Part shown: piece by piece, positions 27,874 through 35,589 of the stretch
Layout: every line of letters starts with the position of its first letter
Position numbering within the stretch: the first letter of the stretch is position 1
Source of the DNA: Polaromonas sp.
Lineage (GTDB): Bacteria; Pseudomonadota; Gammaproteobacteria; Burkholderiales; Burkholderiaceae_C
DNA: 64,000 bases
Reading direction: 5' to 3'
NCBI RefSeq assembly: GCF_016185115.1
Contig: NZ_JACPOF010000004.1
Coordinates: forward strand, 53,970-117,969
The notes under the pieces: model-generated
Databases searched by the model: none
Told to the model about the DNA's origin: nothing
Seen by the model: only the letters and a program-made list of their open reading frames with translations
Made by a program: the position numbers and the translations under genes

Positions 27874-28481
27874 GGCAGGGCGAACCCGTTTTTACCGGCG
27901 TTCAGGCGCAGCACAGTCGGCTTGCCTGCCACTTCCTGTGCAAAGAGCGATACGCTGGCGCCGGGCACCAGCAGGCTGCGGTCGCCGGGGCGTGAGGTGA
28001 CGACAGGTACATCGGCCGGGACGATGACGGTTTTTTCGCCGTCCTTGTATTTGAGCTTGAGTGTCCTGCCTGCGGCGCTGTTCGATATCGTTCCCACATC
28101 ATCAACCGTTGCATTCGTCATGGTGCTTTGCGGCAGCAGGTCAAAAAGGCGGTGGCCTTCACCAGTGCCGCGTGCTGCTTCGGGGAAGACGCTGACGGCA
28201 ATGGCACGCTGCGTGCCATCGGCCTGCGGCATGGCGGCGGTGCCGATGTAGCTGCCGGGCTTGATGTCTTCAAGCCTGATGGGGTAAACCTCTGACACGA
28301 CCAGTTTGTCGGAGATAAGAAGGTCAACCACCTCGCCGCTGCGGTCCTTCACCACCATGCTGGTGGGCGTGACGCTGACGATGTTGCCGCGCATGCGCAC
28401 GACAGGCGGGGTTTGTGCGGCGGCAATGCTGGTGGCGAGGAAAAAAGCACAAAAGGCTGCAAAGGCACGGCGTTGTTGCAT
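27867..28481 (-). CDS. Exported hypothetical protein
   Basis: 204 residues. Signal peptide MQQRRAFAAFCAFFLATSIAAAQ, then a beta-rich domain starting MRGNIVSVTPTSMVVKDRSGEVVDLL, which looks OB-fold-like, with IKPGSYIGTAAMPQADGT and KTVIVPADVPVV later. No catalytic motif is seen. Similar proteins are common in Burkholderiales and, to my recollection, sometimes misnamed as metal transporter permeases; this one has no transmembrane domain beyond the signal. The ATG at 28481 was chosen because it opens the signal peptide. Confidence 0.7.
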   Translation of the reverse strand: MQQRRAFAAFCAFFLATSIAAAQTPPVVRMRGNIVSVTPTSMVVKDRSGEVVDLLISDKLVVSEVYPIRLEDIKPGSYIGTAAMPQADGTQRAIAVSVFPEAARGTGEGHRLFDLLPQSTMTNATVDDVGTISNSAAGRTLKLKYKDGEKTVIVPADVPVVTSRPGDRSLLVPGASVSLFAQEVAGKPTVLRLNAGKNGFALPY

Positions 28482-28588
28482 GGGGGCTCCGTTATGTTTT
28501 GTTGTGAATGCGAAAGCTATTGTGGCCGCTGGGCAAGGCAACCTGCGTTATCAATGCCAGCAGCACATATTCACCACCGCTGCATTGC

Positions 28589-29317
28589 TCACCTGCCGGC
28601 CTGTGACACCAGCATAGGCTTGTCTCTATAGACCTCGGGCATCACCAGCTTGAGGTTGGCAATCTTGGGCCTGTCAAACCTGGCGATGTAGGGCTGGTTG
28701 GGGTTGAGCGTGGCGTAGTCCTGGTGGTAGGCCTCGGCCGGGTAGAAGGCGATGGTGCCGCCCAGTGGGGTGAGCTGGGTCACGATTTTGTCGGGGTAGA
28801 CCTTTGCCGCATCAAGCTGGGCGATGTATTTTTCAGCCACCTGCTTTTGCGTGGCGTCCTTGTAGAAGATGGCAGAGCGGTATTGCGTGCCGCTGTCGGG
28901 GCCCTGGCGGTTGAGGGTGGTCGGGTCATGCGCGACCGAGAAGTAGATTTGCAGCAGCTTGCCGTAAGACACGACTTTGGGGTCGTAGGTGACCAGCACC
29001 GATTCCGCATGGCCGGTGCGGCCAGAGCCGATCATGTTGTAGCTGGCGGTGGACTTGTCACCACCCGCATAACCCGACACGGCATTCAGCACGCCGTTGG
29101 TGTGCTGGAAAACTGCCTGCACGCCCCAGAAGCAACCGCCTGCAAAAACGGCTGTTTCGCGTGCGGCCTGCGCGGTGGCTGGTGCGTCCATCGCGGGTGG
29201 TGGCAGCTTGACGGCTTTTTCTTCCGCCAGGCTCATGCCCACACCGCCGCCAAAAAATGCAAATGCAGCCAGGGCAACAGCGCCTGTGGCAAAAAGTGTT
29301 TGTTTGATCATCATCAT
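28589..29317 (-). CDS. msrA: Exported peptide methionine sulfoxide reductase MsrA
   Basis: 242 residues: signal peptide ([25 protein letters not shown]...), then the MsrA domain with catalytic Cys in [50 protein letters not shown] and a C-terminal PAEAYHQDY. It reduces methionine-S-sulfoxide, here in the periplasm. Its ATG overlaps the msrB stop in ATGA, so translation is coupled to msrB. Three successive in-frame ATG codons follow; the first is taken. Recycling cysteines are hard to place in the short C-terminus. Confidence 0.92.
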   Translation of the reverse strand: MMMIKQTLFATGAVALAAFAFFGGGVGMSLAEEKAVKLPPPAMDAPATAQAARETAVFAGGCFWGVQAVFQHTNGVLNAVSGYAGGDKSTASYNMIGSGRTGHAESVLVTYDPKVVSYGKLLQIYFSVAHDPTTLNRQGPDSGTQYRSAIFYKDATQKQVAEKYIAQLDAAKVYPDKIVTQLTPLGGTIAFYPAEAYHQDYATLNPNQPYIARFDRPKIANLKLVMPEVYRDKPMLVSQAGR

Positions 29318-29808
29318 GCTGCCTTGAAGTTCATCGCCACGCCGTTCATGCAATAGCGCAGGCCTGTGGGTTTTGGGCCGTCATCAAACACATGGCCAAG
29401 GTGGCCGCCGCAGCGGCTGCACAGTACCTCGGTGCGTTTCATGAAAAGGGTGGTGTCGCTCTCTTCAACAACGGCGGTTTTGGCAATCGGCTGGTAAAAG
29501 CTGGGCCAGCCGGTGCCGCTTTCAAACTTGGTGGCAGACGAAAAAAGCGGCAGCGCGCAGCCGGCGCAGGCAAAGGTGCCTGGGCGCTTTTCCTTGTTCA
29601 AGGGGCTCGTGTAGGGTGTCTCGGTGCCGGCTTTTCGCAGCACGCTGTACTGGTCTGGCGTGAGCAGCTTCTTCCACTAGGCGTCGGTTTTCACGATTTC
29701 ATAGGCGCGCGCCGCGTGTGCGGGCGACGACAGCAGCAGGCCGCGTGCGCCGGCAATCAGGGCAGGGATGGCGGCCAGGCTGAAAAGGGAGTTTCGTCTC
29801 GACATCAT
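29314..29808 (-). pseudogene. msrB: Exported msrB interrupted by an in-frame amber codon
   Basis: Reading from ATG 29808 (second ATG 29805) gives a twin-arginine signal peptide (SRRNSLFSLAAIPALIAG...SPAHA), then ARAYEIVKTDA, a TAG at 29677-29679, and without any frame change [21 protein letters not shown] and the complete MsrB domain. That domain has CAGC and CSRC zinc pairs, [10 protein letters not shown] and catalytic Cys in GLRYCMNG. In relatives the stop position is usually Glu (DAEW), so GAG to TAG is the simplest change. A product from an internal GTG at 29643 would lack export. It could be a true nonsense mutation, readthrough, or a sequencing error. Confidence 0.8.
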
Positions 29809-30040
29809 GTTGTAGTCTTTCTTTGTACTTGATGAATCAGTGGAGGTAGGAGTGTTGGTCTGGCCAACAGTTCATTTCTTACGGTTGTTGCCGTTCCCGC
29901 ACGATTACTTCTGTTTACGCTGGCAAACTCCAAACCGATTCAAAATACCGCAAAACAGCTAAAAACCCGCGTCTTGTAGGGGCATTGCGCCGCAGTCCTA
30001 CAGTCGGGCAAACACGACCCGCCTAGACTCGGGCCTGCAT

Positions 30041-32431
30041 ATGACGACACCCCCAAACCCGTCCGGTATGTCCGGTACGTACACCTCCCGCTTCAGGCAG
30101 TTCGCAGACCGTGCCTGGTACCACCTGCGCCACCCCACCCGGCGCGGTGTTCTGCTTGCTGTGGCGGCAGTACCGGCGCTGTTGCTGCTGTATGTGTTGT
30201 TGCTGATTCCTTTCACGCCCAGCATTTCAGACCTGCGAAAAGCCAAGACAGCCAAGCCCTCCGTGGTGCTGTCGGCTGATGGCAAGGAACTGGCAGTCTT
30301 CAAGCGCGCCAACCGTGACTGGGTCAAGCTTGAAGACATTTCACCTAATGTCGTGAATGCGCTGATTGCGACTGAAGACCGCCGTTTTTATGATCATCAC
30401 GGCATGGACTTCAAGCGCACCGCCGCAGCCGCAGTCAACACCTTCAAGGGTGACCTGCAGGGCGGCTCGACCATCACGCAGCAGCTGGCGCGCAACCTGT
30501 ACCCGGAAGACATTGGCCGCTCGGCCACGCTGACGCGCAAGATCAAGGAGGCCATCACGGCGCTCAAGATTGAGTCGGTCTACACCAAGGACGAGATTCT
30601 TGAGACCTACCTGAACACCGTGCCATTTCTCTACAACGCCTACGGCATAGAGATGGCGGCGCGCACCTACTTTGACAAATCTGCCGATGAGCTGGATGTG
30701 CTTGAAAGCGCGACCCTGATCGGCATGCTCAAGGGCACCAGCTACTACAACCCCGTGGTCAACCCCGGCCGCGCGCTTGAGCGGCGCAACACGGTGCTGG
30801 CGCAAATGGTCAAGCACGGCAAGGTGCCTGAAGCAAAGCTCGCAGCGCTGAAGAAGATGCCGCTCAAGGTTGATTTTGAGCGCCAGGAAGAACCGCTCGG
30901 TTCTGCACCGCACCTGGCGCAGCAGCTCAAGCGCTGGCTGATTGAGTGGGCCGACAGGAACGACTACAACATCTATGCCGATGGCCTGGTGGTGCGCACC
31001 ACCCTCGATTCGCGCCTGCAGAACATGGCCAATGCAGCCGTCACCATGCAGATGGACAGGCTGCAGGCAGTGGTCAATTCAGACTGGCGCCTGACCTCTG
31101 GCTGGAATGCCAAAACACGGCCGGGCCAGGCGCGTGAGCTGGTGCTGGGTTTCATACGCGACTCGAAAGAATACAAGGCCGCGCGGGCTGCAGGCTACAG
31201 CGATGATGAGTCGATCAAGGCCATTCAGGGCAATGCGACCGTCCTGCAGAAACTGCGTAATGACAAGCTGCGCCTGCAGGCCGGCTTCATGGCCGTAGAT
31301 CCGACCAACGGCCATGTGAAAGCCTGGGTCGGCAGCCGTGACTACGCCAGCGACCAGTTTGACCATGTTTCGCAGGCGCGCAGGCAGCCGGGCTCGACCT
31401 TCAAGCCTTTTGTGTATGCCGCAGCATTTGAAAACGGCTCACGCCCCAATGATGTGTTTGTGGACCAGGCGCTGGAAATCCCCTTGGGTAATGGTGCCTT
31501 CTGGCGGCCCGGCGATGCGGGTGGCCCCAGCGGCGCCACCATGACCTTGCGCCAGGGTTTGATGTATTCAAAAAACAGCATCACTGCGCAGGTCATGCAG
31601 GGCGTAGGCCCGCAGCATGTGGCCAAACTGGCGAAATCAATGGGCGTACGGCAGAGCAAGATGGACGAGGTGCTCTCGCTCGCACTGGGCACCAGCCCTG
31701 TAACCCTGAAAGAAATGGTCACCAGCTACAGCACGCTGGCCAATGACGGGCGCTATATCGAGCCCATGATGATTGCCCGCGTGGAAGACCGCAATGGCAA
31801 GGTGCTGGAGCAAATGGTTGAACCCGTGGCTGAAACAGCGATGCAGACGACTGTGGCCCAGACGGTTGTAGATGTGTTGCGCGGCGCCGTTGACCAGGGA
31901 ACCGGCGCGGGCATACGCAGCCGCTACGGCATACGCGCTGACGTGGCCGGCAAGACCGGTACGACGCAGGACAACACTGATGCCTGGTTCATCCTCATGA
32001 GCCCGCAACTGGTGGCGGGTGCCTGGGTCGGGTTTAACGACAACCGCGTGACCATGGGCTCGGGCTGGGGCCAGGGTTCACAGGCGGCACTGCCCATCGT
32101 CGGCGAGTTTTTCAGGCGCGCCTACCGTGACAGGGTGGCAGATGTGAATGCCAGATTTACAGCCCCACGCGACACCAGTGTGGCGGACCCGGCCCCTGTA
32201 GAGATTGAGGTCAACAGAACACCTGCGCCTGTTGAGGAACCGAGTCCCATAGACCGAAGCGTGAGTTTTGCCAACCCCGCCGCGCCGCGCGAGGGCAGCT
32301 GGCAGCCTTCGCCCGGCATCAGATATGTCACTGTACAAGTGCCTGCTGCAGAATTACAGGGACCGCAGCCGGTGGCCAATGCCGATATCGTTCCGCGCGA
32401 CCTGCAGCCGCCGGAGCCCCGCAGGCCTTGA
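30041..32431 (+). CDS. Class A penicillin-binding protein 1 (transglycosylase/transpeptidase)
   Basis: 796 residues. A cytoplasmic N-terminus of about 40 residues precedes one transmembrane helix (VLLAVAAVPALLLLYVLLLI). The GT51 glycosyltransferase domain has ATEDRRFYDHHGMDFKR (catalytic Glu), GGSTITQQLARN and RKIKEAITALKIE. The transpeptidase domain has SxxK in PGSTFKPFVY, SKN in MYSKNSITAQ and KTGTT. It polymerises and crosslinks peptidoglycan in the periplasm. The C-terminal 100 residues are Pro-rich and probably disordered. It is in the PBP1a class but shorter than E. coli MrcA (850). Confidence 0.92.
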   Translation: MTTPPNPSGMSGTYTSRFRQFADRAWYHLRHPTRRGVLLAVAAVPALLLLYVLLLIPFTPSISDLRKAKTAKPSVVLSADGKELAVFKRANRDWVKLEDISPNVVNALIATEDRRFYDHHGMDFKRTAAAAVNTFKGDLQGGSTITQQLARNLYPEDIGRSATLTRKIKEAITALKIESVYTKDEILETYLNTVPFLYNAYGIEMAARTYFDKSADELDVLESATLIGMLKGTSYYNPVVNPGRALERRNTVLAQMVKHGKVPEAKLAALKKMPLKVDFERQEEPLGSAPHLAQQLKRWLIEWADRNDYNIYADGLVVRTTLDSRLQNMANAAVTMQMDRLQAVVNSDWRLTSGWNAKTRPGQARELVLGFIRDSKEYKAARAAGYSDDESIKAIQGNATVLQKLRNDKLRLQAGFMAVDPTNGHVKAWVGSRDYASDQFDHVSQARRQPGSTFKPFVYAAAFENGSRPNDVFVDQALEIPLGNGAFWRPGDAGGPSGATMTLRQGLMYSKNSITAQVMQGVGPQHVAKLAKSMGVRQSKMDEVLSLALGTSPVTLKEMVTSYSTLANDGRYIEPMMIARVEDRNGKVLEQMVEPVAETAMQTTVAQTVVDVLRGAVDQGTGAGIRSRYGIRADVAGKTGTTQDNTDAWFILMSPQLVAGAWVGFNDNRVTMGSGWGQGSQAALPIVGEFFRRAYRDRVADVNARFTAPRDTSVADPAPVEIEVNRTPAPVEEPSPIDRSVSFANPAAPREGSWQPSPGIRYVTVQVPAAELQGPQPVANADIVPRDLQPPEPRRP

Positions 32432-32472
32432 TGCCGCCAGCAGGAACCGCCACAAGCCTTTAAGCTGGCGAC

Positions 32473-32952
32473 ATGAATTCGTTCAAAAAGCCGGTTCTCA
32501 TGACTATTGCGAAAGTTCTCCATCGGGCGTCATGGTCGGCATTGATGGCCGGATGTGCCTTGCTTGCAGCCTGCAACCAGTGGTCGGAGGACTCGCCGCA
32601 GGATGACATCCAGCAAAAACTGGTCGGCAGCTGGCTGCGCGAATACAACCAGGAAGGCGCCCATGTACGCCGTCTGCTGGTGCTGGGGTCTGATGGCCAG
32701 TTCACCGAATCTGCAAAGGTCGTGATGGGTGATGCGGTGACAACGCACCAGCATGCGGGGCGCTGGCTTTATGACGGCATGAACCTCAAGCGCCACTACA
32801 CCAGCTTTGACGGCGTGCAACCCTCATCACCGGTACTGCCCTATGCCACCTTCCAGGTGAGGTTTGAATCCAGCCGCGAACTGGTTGGCACAGATAACGT
32901 GCGCAGGCGGGAAGTGCGTTACCAGCGGGTGGAAGATGGCTCGGCGCTTTGA
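32473..32952 (+). CDS. Small lipoprotein of unknown function
   Basis: 159 residues from this ATG; an alternative ATG at 32500 gives 150. A hydrophobic N-terminus ends in the lipobox GCALLAACNQ (Cys34 from the first start), so it is likely lipid-anchored. The remainder looks lipocalin-like or beta-rich: KLVGSWLREYNQEG, LLVLGSDGQFTES, GRWLYDGMNLKRHY, which is the pattern of small proteins that open with a LxGxW motif. Ligand unknown. It follows the PBP gene by 41 bp and ends at a rho-independent terminator. Confidence 0.7.
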   Translation: MNSFKKPVLMTIAKVLHRASWSALMAGCALLAACNQWSEDSPQDDIQQKLVGSWLREYNQEGAHVRRLLVLGSDGQFTESAKVVMGDAVTTHQHAGRWLYDGMNLKRHYTSFDGVQPSSPVLPYATFQVRFESSRELVGTDNVRRREVRYQRVEDGSAL

Positions 32953-32983
32953 GGAGTTTTAACGGCCCATGAAGGGCCCATGC

Positions 32984-33010
32984 AAACAGGCCGGTTCTGC
33001 CGGCCTGTTT
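32984..33010 (+). terminator. Rho-independent terminator
   Basis: AAACAGGCCGG, loop TTCTG, then CCGGCCTGTTT: a perfect 11-bp stem ending in TTT, 31 bp after the lipoprotein stop. The symmetric ends mean it may also work from the other side. Confidence 0.8.
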
Positions 33011-33096
33011 AACTCGGGGAGACTGTATCTCCCGGAGCTTTGATGCCCTCAGGGCATCTAAAAAGTCGAGGCACCATGCAAGTGCCGTGGCGCTGA

Positions 33097-33324
33097 TCAG
33101 CGCTTGTCCAGATCCTTGTGCCACTGGGTGCCGGCATCCCTGGCCTTGTCTGCTGCGTCTTCAATGTTTTCCTTCACGTCGCCGACGGTCTTCTGTGCCT
33201 TGCCTGCAAATTCACGTGCGTGGCCTTTGGCTTCCATTTGTTTGTTACCCAAAGCCTTGCCGGTGTGCTCCTGGATCTCGCCAGCAGCTTCCTTGATCTT
33301 GCCTTTGACCTGGTCCTTGTTCAT
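33097..33324 (-). CDS. CsbD-family stress-response protein
   Basis: 75 residues: MNKDQVKGKIKEAAGEIQEHTGKALGN, KGHAREFAGKAQKTVGDVKENIEDAADKARD. This matches the CsbD-like family of small, highly charged, largely helical cytosolic proteins induced by general stress. The opening MNKDQVKGK is the family signature. Molecular function is unknown in the family. A GATGCCC/GGGCATC hairpin lies beyond the stop near 33042-33058 and may end the transcript. Confidence 0.88.
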   Translation of the reverse strand: MNKDQVKGKIKEAAGEIQEHTGKALGNKQMEAKGHAREFAGKAQKTVGDVKENIEDAADKARDAGTQWHKDLDKR

Positions 33325-33537
33325 GAGTTTTCCTTTCGGTTGGACATGGAAAATTCCATGCCTTCAAGTTAATGGCAATGAAAATTCTGCAAAGCAGGGA
33401 TGCGCCGCAGCGTTTTGTCAGAACCGGCCTACACCGTCGTTACAGGTAAAAACATGCGGCCATGCCTGTGTAAACGCCTATGGACAAGGTGATGCCGGAC
33501 GCCCAGGCATGTGAGTTCAGTCGAGTGCTGTGTTGCC

Positions 33538-34137
33538 CTAAAGACCCAGGGCCTTGTACACACGCAGCGCAGCATATGCGTCGTTGGCGGCATAAACAAG
33601 TTGCGACTCGTTGAGTCTGTCATTGGCCCAGTTTGACGTGGCGGCTTTTTTTGACTTGATGAATCGCTTGTTGAACAGCACAGCCACTGCGCCGCGTACG
33701 CCCATGTCCTTGCGGTAGCCGCGTTCGCGAAAAATCACGTTCAGTTCCAGCACGCCCTGCAGGTCAACACCGAGCTTGTGGATGATGCGGCGGCGGTCAT
33801 CGCCCAGGCCGAAGCCAGCCTTGATGATGTGCGGTGATTCGAGCAGCACGCCGACGGCGCGGCGGCATTCGGCATCGGTGAGCTGGAAGATCCAGGCTTT
33901 TTCAAGCGTTGACAGCTGTACGATGTGCGGCCCGTCGCTGGCCTCGTTCTTGAGGAAGGTGGGTTTGGATTCGGTATCGAAGCCCAGCACTGTTTCGCCT
34001 GCCAGGTCTTTCAATGCCTGGGCCGCCTGTTCAGGCGTAGCCACGACCTGGATCTGGTTCAGGTCCAGCCGGTCAAAGACTTCAAGCAGTGCAATTTCTT
34101 CCTTGCTGGGTGTGTGGAGTTTAGGGCCTGTTAACAT
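33538..34137 (-). CDS. RNase D-like 3'-5' exonuclease with start codon inside a MITE
   Basis: 199 residues of the DnaQ/DEDD exonuclease superfamily: ExoI motif TVLGFDTESKPTF (Asp and Glu), IVQLSTLEKAWIFQL, ExoII region IIKAGFGLGDDRRRI with Asp residues, and ExoIII NESQLVYAANDAYAALRVY (Tyr-x3-Asp, DEDDy type). It probably trims RNA or degrades ssDNA. The only plausible start, ATG 34137, and the next codons (M-L-T-G-P) come from the terminal inverted repeat of the element at 34121-34390, so the native N-terminus has been replaced. No Shine-Dalgarno is seen upstream. Confidence 0.85.
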   Translation of the reverse strand: MLTGPKLHTPSKEEIALLEVFDRLDLNQIQVVATPEQAAQALKDLAGETVLGFDTESKPTFLKNEASDGPHIVQLSTLEKAWIFQLTDAECRRAVGVLLESPHIIKAGFGLGDDRRRIIHKLGVDLQGVLELNVIFRERGYRKDMGVRGAVAVLFNKRFIKSKKAATSNWANDRLNESQLVYAANDAYAALRVYKALGL

Positions 34138-34390
34138 TATTTTCAGGAGTGCGAACGGGGTAAAAACAGCGCCAATCAAGGCGCGCGACGACGGCAAGGC
34201 TCCTGCCTTGCCTAGGAGTGCAACGCTGAGTGGCGCTGTTTTTACCCCGTTCCCTGCGGGTTGTGATCAAAAGGGCCGTGCGCGGCGTTGCAAAGCCTTG
34301 CCGGGGTCTACCCCGGCTGCGTTTTGCGCCTTGCGCACAGCCCTTTTGAATCACAACGCACCTCCTGAAAATAATGTTAACAGGCCCTAA
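34121..34390. mobile_element. 270-bp MITE with 29-bp perfect terminal inverted repeats
   Basis: It starts TTAGGGCCTGTTAACATT and ends with the exact complement (34362-34390), 29 bp each side; TA flanks the GGGCCTG/CAGGCCC core on both sides and could be a target duplication. Inside are two long hairpins: a perfect 22-bp inverted repeat (34153-34174 with 34231-34252) holding GGCAAGGC-TCCT-GCCTTGCC, and a second pair (34260-34276 with 34340-34357) holding CCGGGG-TCTA-CCCCGG. No transposase frame exists. Both ends carry an outward-reading ATG. Confidence 0.85.
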
Positions 34391-34518
34391 TCATGTATGG
34401 ATCAAAATAGGGTCTCGAGGCCTTCAGGCTGTCGTAGCCTGTGTGCGCAAGCCACAGAGCTTACCTGTTCAACCCGATGACACTCCCTTTGCTCACCACA
34501 TAACCGGTACAAACATTC

Positions 34519-34776
34519 ATGGCAACAGCCCAGGCCATCACGACGGACGAGTTCAAACTCTTTCCGTCACCACGCAACCGCCATCGCACCATTTTTGAAT
34601 GTCAGGTGTTTGTGCCTTACCCCTACATGCTGATTGACATGGATAGCTACGGCTTCAAGGGCAAATCAAGCCTCTTTGCAGCCTACAGGCTCAGCGATGA
34701 AAAGAATGGCCAACTGGTGACGCTTGAGCTGCCTGAAGACGAGATCAAATTCAAAAAACTCTTTGTGCCGGATTGA
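34519..34776 (+). CDS. Small conserved-looking hypothetical protein
   Basis: 85 residues, not recognised: MATAQAITTDEFKLFPSPRN, VFVPYPYMLIDMDSYGFKG, ending in KFKKLFVPD. No signal, membrane segment or motif is obvious. It lies between the MITE and the SUI1-family gene on the same strand, with 19 bp to the latter, so coexpression is likely. Codon usage matches the GC-rich neighbours, which supports it being real. Confidence 0.5.
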   Translation: MATAQAITTDEFKLFPSPRNRHRTIFECQVFVPYPYMLIDMDSYGFKGKSSLFAAYRLSDEKNGQLVTLELPEDEIKFKKLFVPD

Positions 34777-34795
34777 CGTGCCGGATTGAACCCTG

Positions 34796-35179
34796 ATGAA
34801 CAGCAAGACAAAAACAGGATTGAGTGGATTGGCCGGCCTGGGTGGGCTGGTGTATTCAACCGACGCGGGCCGCATGTGCCCTGACTGTCGCCAGCCGGTA
34901 GCGAGCTGTACCTGCAAACGGTCGGTGATCCCCAAAGGCGACGGGGTGGTGCGCGTGAGCCGCGAGACCAAGGGCCGGGGTGGCAAGAGCGTGACGCTTG
35001 TGAAAGGCCTGGCGCTGGATGCTGACGCACTTGCACAGGTCGGCAAACAACTGAAGACTGCCTGCGGTTCTGGCGGCACCGTGAAGGAAGGCGTGATAGA
35101 AGTGCAGGGTGACCATGTCGACACCGTGATGGCGGCGCTGCAGAAGCAGGGCCATCTCGTCAAAAGGGCAGGCGGCTAG
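34796..35179 (+). CDS. SUI1/eIF1-family translation initiation factor homolog (YciH)
   Basis: 127 residues. The N-terminal half has a Cys cluster (MCPDCRQPVASCTCK, CPxC and CTC) that could bind metal, then the SUI1 fold VVRVSRETKGRGGKSVTLVKGL, KQLKTACGSGGTVKEGVIEVQGDH and MAALQKQGHLVKRAG. YciH-type proteins are bacterial eIF1 homologs thought to influence start-codon fidelity or stress translation. Its stop TAG shares the palindrome CTAG with the convergent gene's stop. Confidence 0.9.
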   Translation: MNSKTKTGLSGLAGLGGLVYSTDAGRMCPDCRQPVASCTCKRSVIPKGDGVVRVSRETKGRGGKSVTLVKGLALDADALAQVGKQLKTACGSGGTVKEGVIEVQGDHVDTVMAALQKQGHLVKRAGG

Positions 35180-35589
35180 CCGGGCGATTTGATGGCAGCA
35201 GAGGGTGGCTGTAACAGCGTGACTGACAGCCTGATGGGCCCCAGCATTTTTTGCAGTCCGGCCTGCACGCTTTGAACGTTGCTGCGCTGCGGGTCAAACG
35301 CGACAGCCAGCGCTGCTGGCTCCATGGACACGCGTGTGCTGCCTTTGTCCACGCCCGCTGTGGCCTCACCAAGTGCGATTATTTTCTGGCGCATTGCTTC
35401 GTTGCGTGTGACGGGGCCATCCCATGCAAAAAAGGCCATCTGGTGCTTGTTGGCCAGCGTGCGTTGAAGCAGGGCATGGTCGTACACCGCCGCGATGCGG
35501 TCTTCGACGCAGTAGCCACAGGCGACGGCTGCCGTGCCAGCCAGTGCCAGCCACAGACAGAGCGCATGGCGGGTGAGTCGAACTTTCAT
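35176..35589 (-). CDS. Exported hypothetical protein coupled to nirK
   Basis: 137 residues, family not recognised. Signal peptide MKVRLTRHALCLWLALAGTAAVACGYC, then CVEDRIAAVYDHALLQRTLANKHQMAFFAWDG and a C-terminus rich in hydrophobics. The CGYC pair near the cleavage site could bind metal or thiol partners. Its ATG overlaps the nirK stop (ATGA-type overlap, 35586-35589), so it is translationally coupled to the nitrite reductase and probably serves copper handling or maturation. That role is inferred from position only. Confidence 0.65.
   Translation of the reverse strand: MKVRLTRHALCLWLALAGTAAVACGYCVEDRIAAVYDHALLQRTLANKHQMAFFAWDGPVTRNEAMRQKIIALGEATAGVDKGSTRVSMEPAALAVAFDPQRSNVQSVQAGLQKMLGPIRLSVTLLQPPSAAIKSPG

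Noticed and set aside
34374..34598. 74-codon frame starting in the right end of the MITE
   Set aside because: It is the mirror of the exonuclease start, overlaps the better-supported gene at 34519 in another frame and has no recognisable motif.
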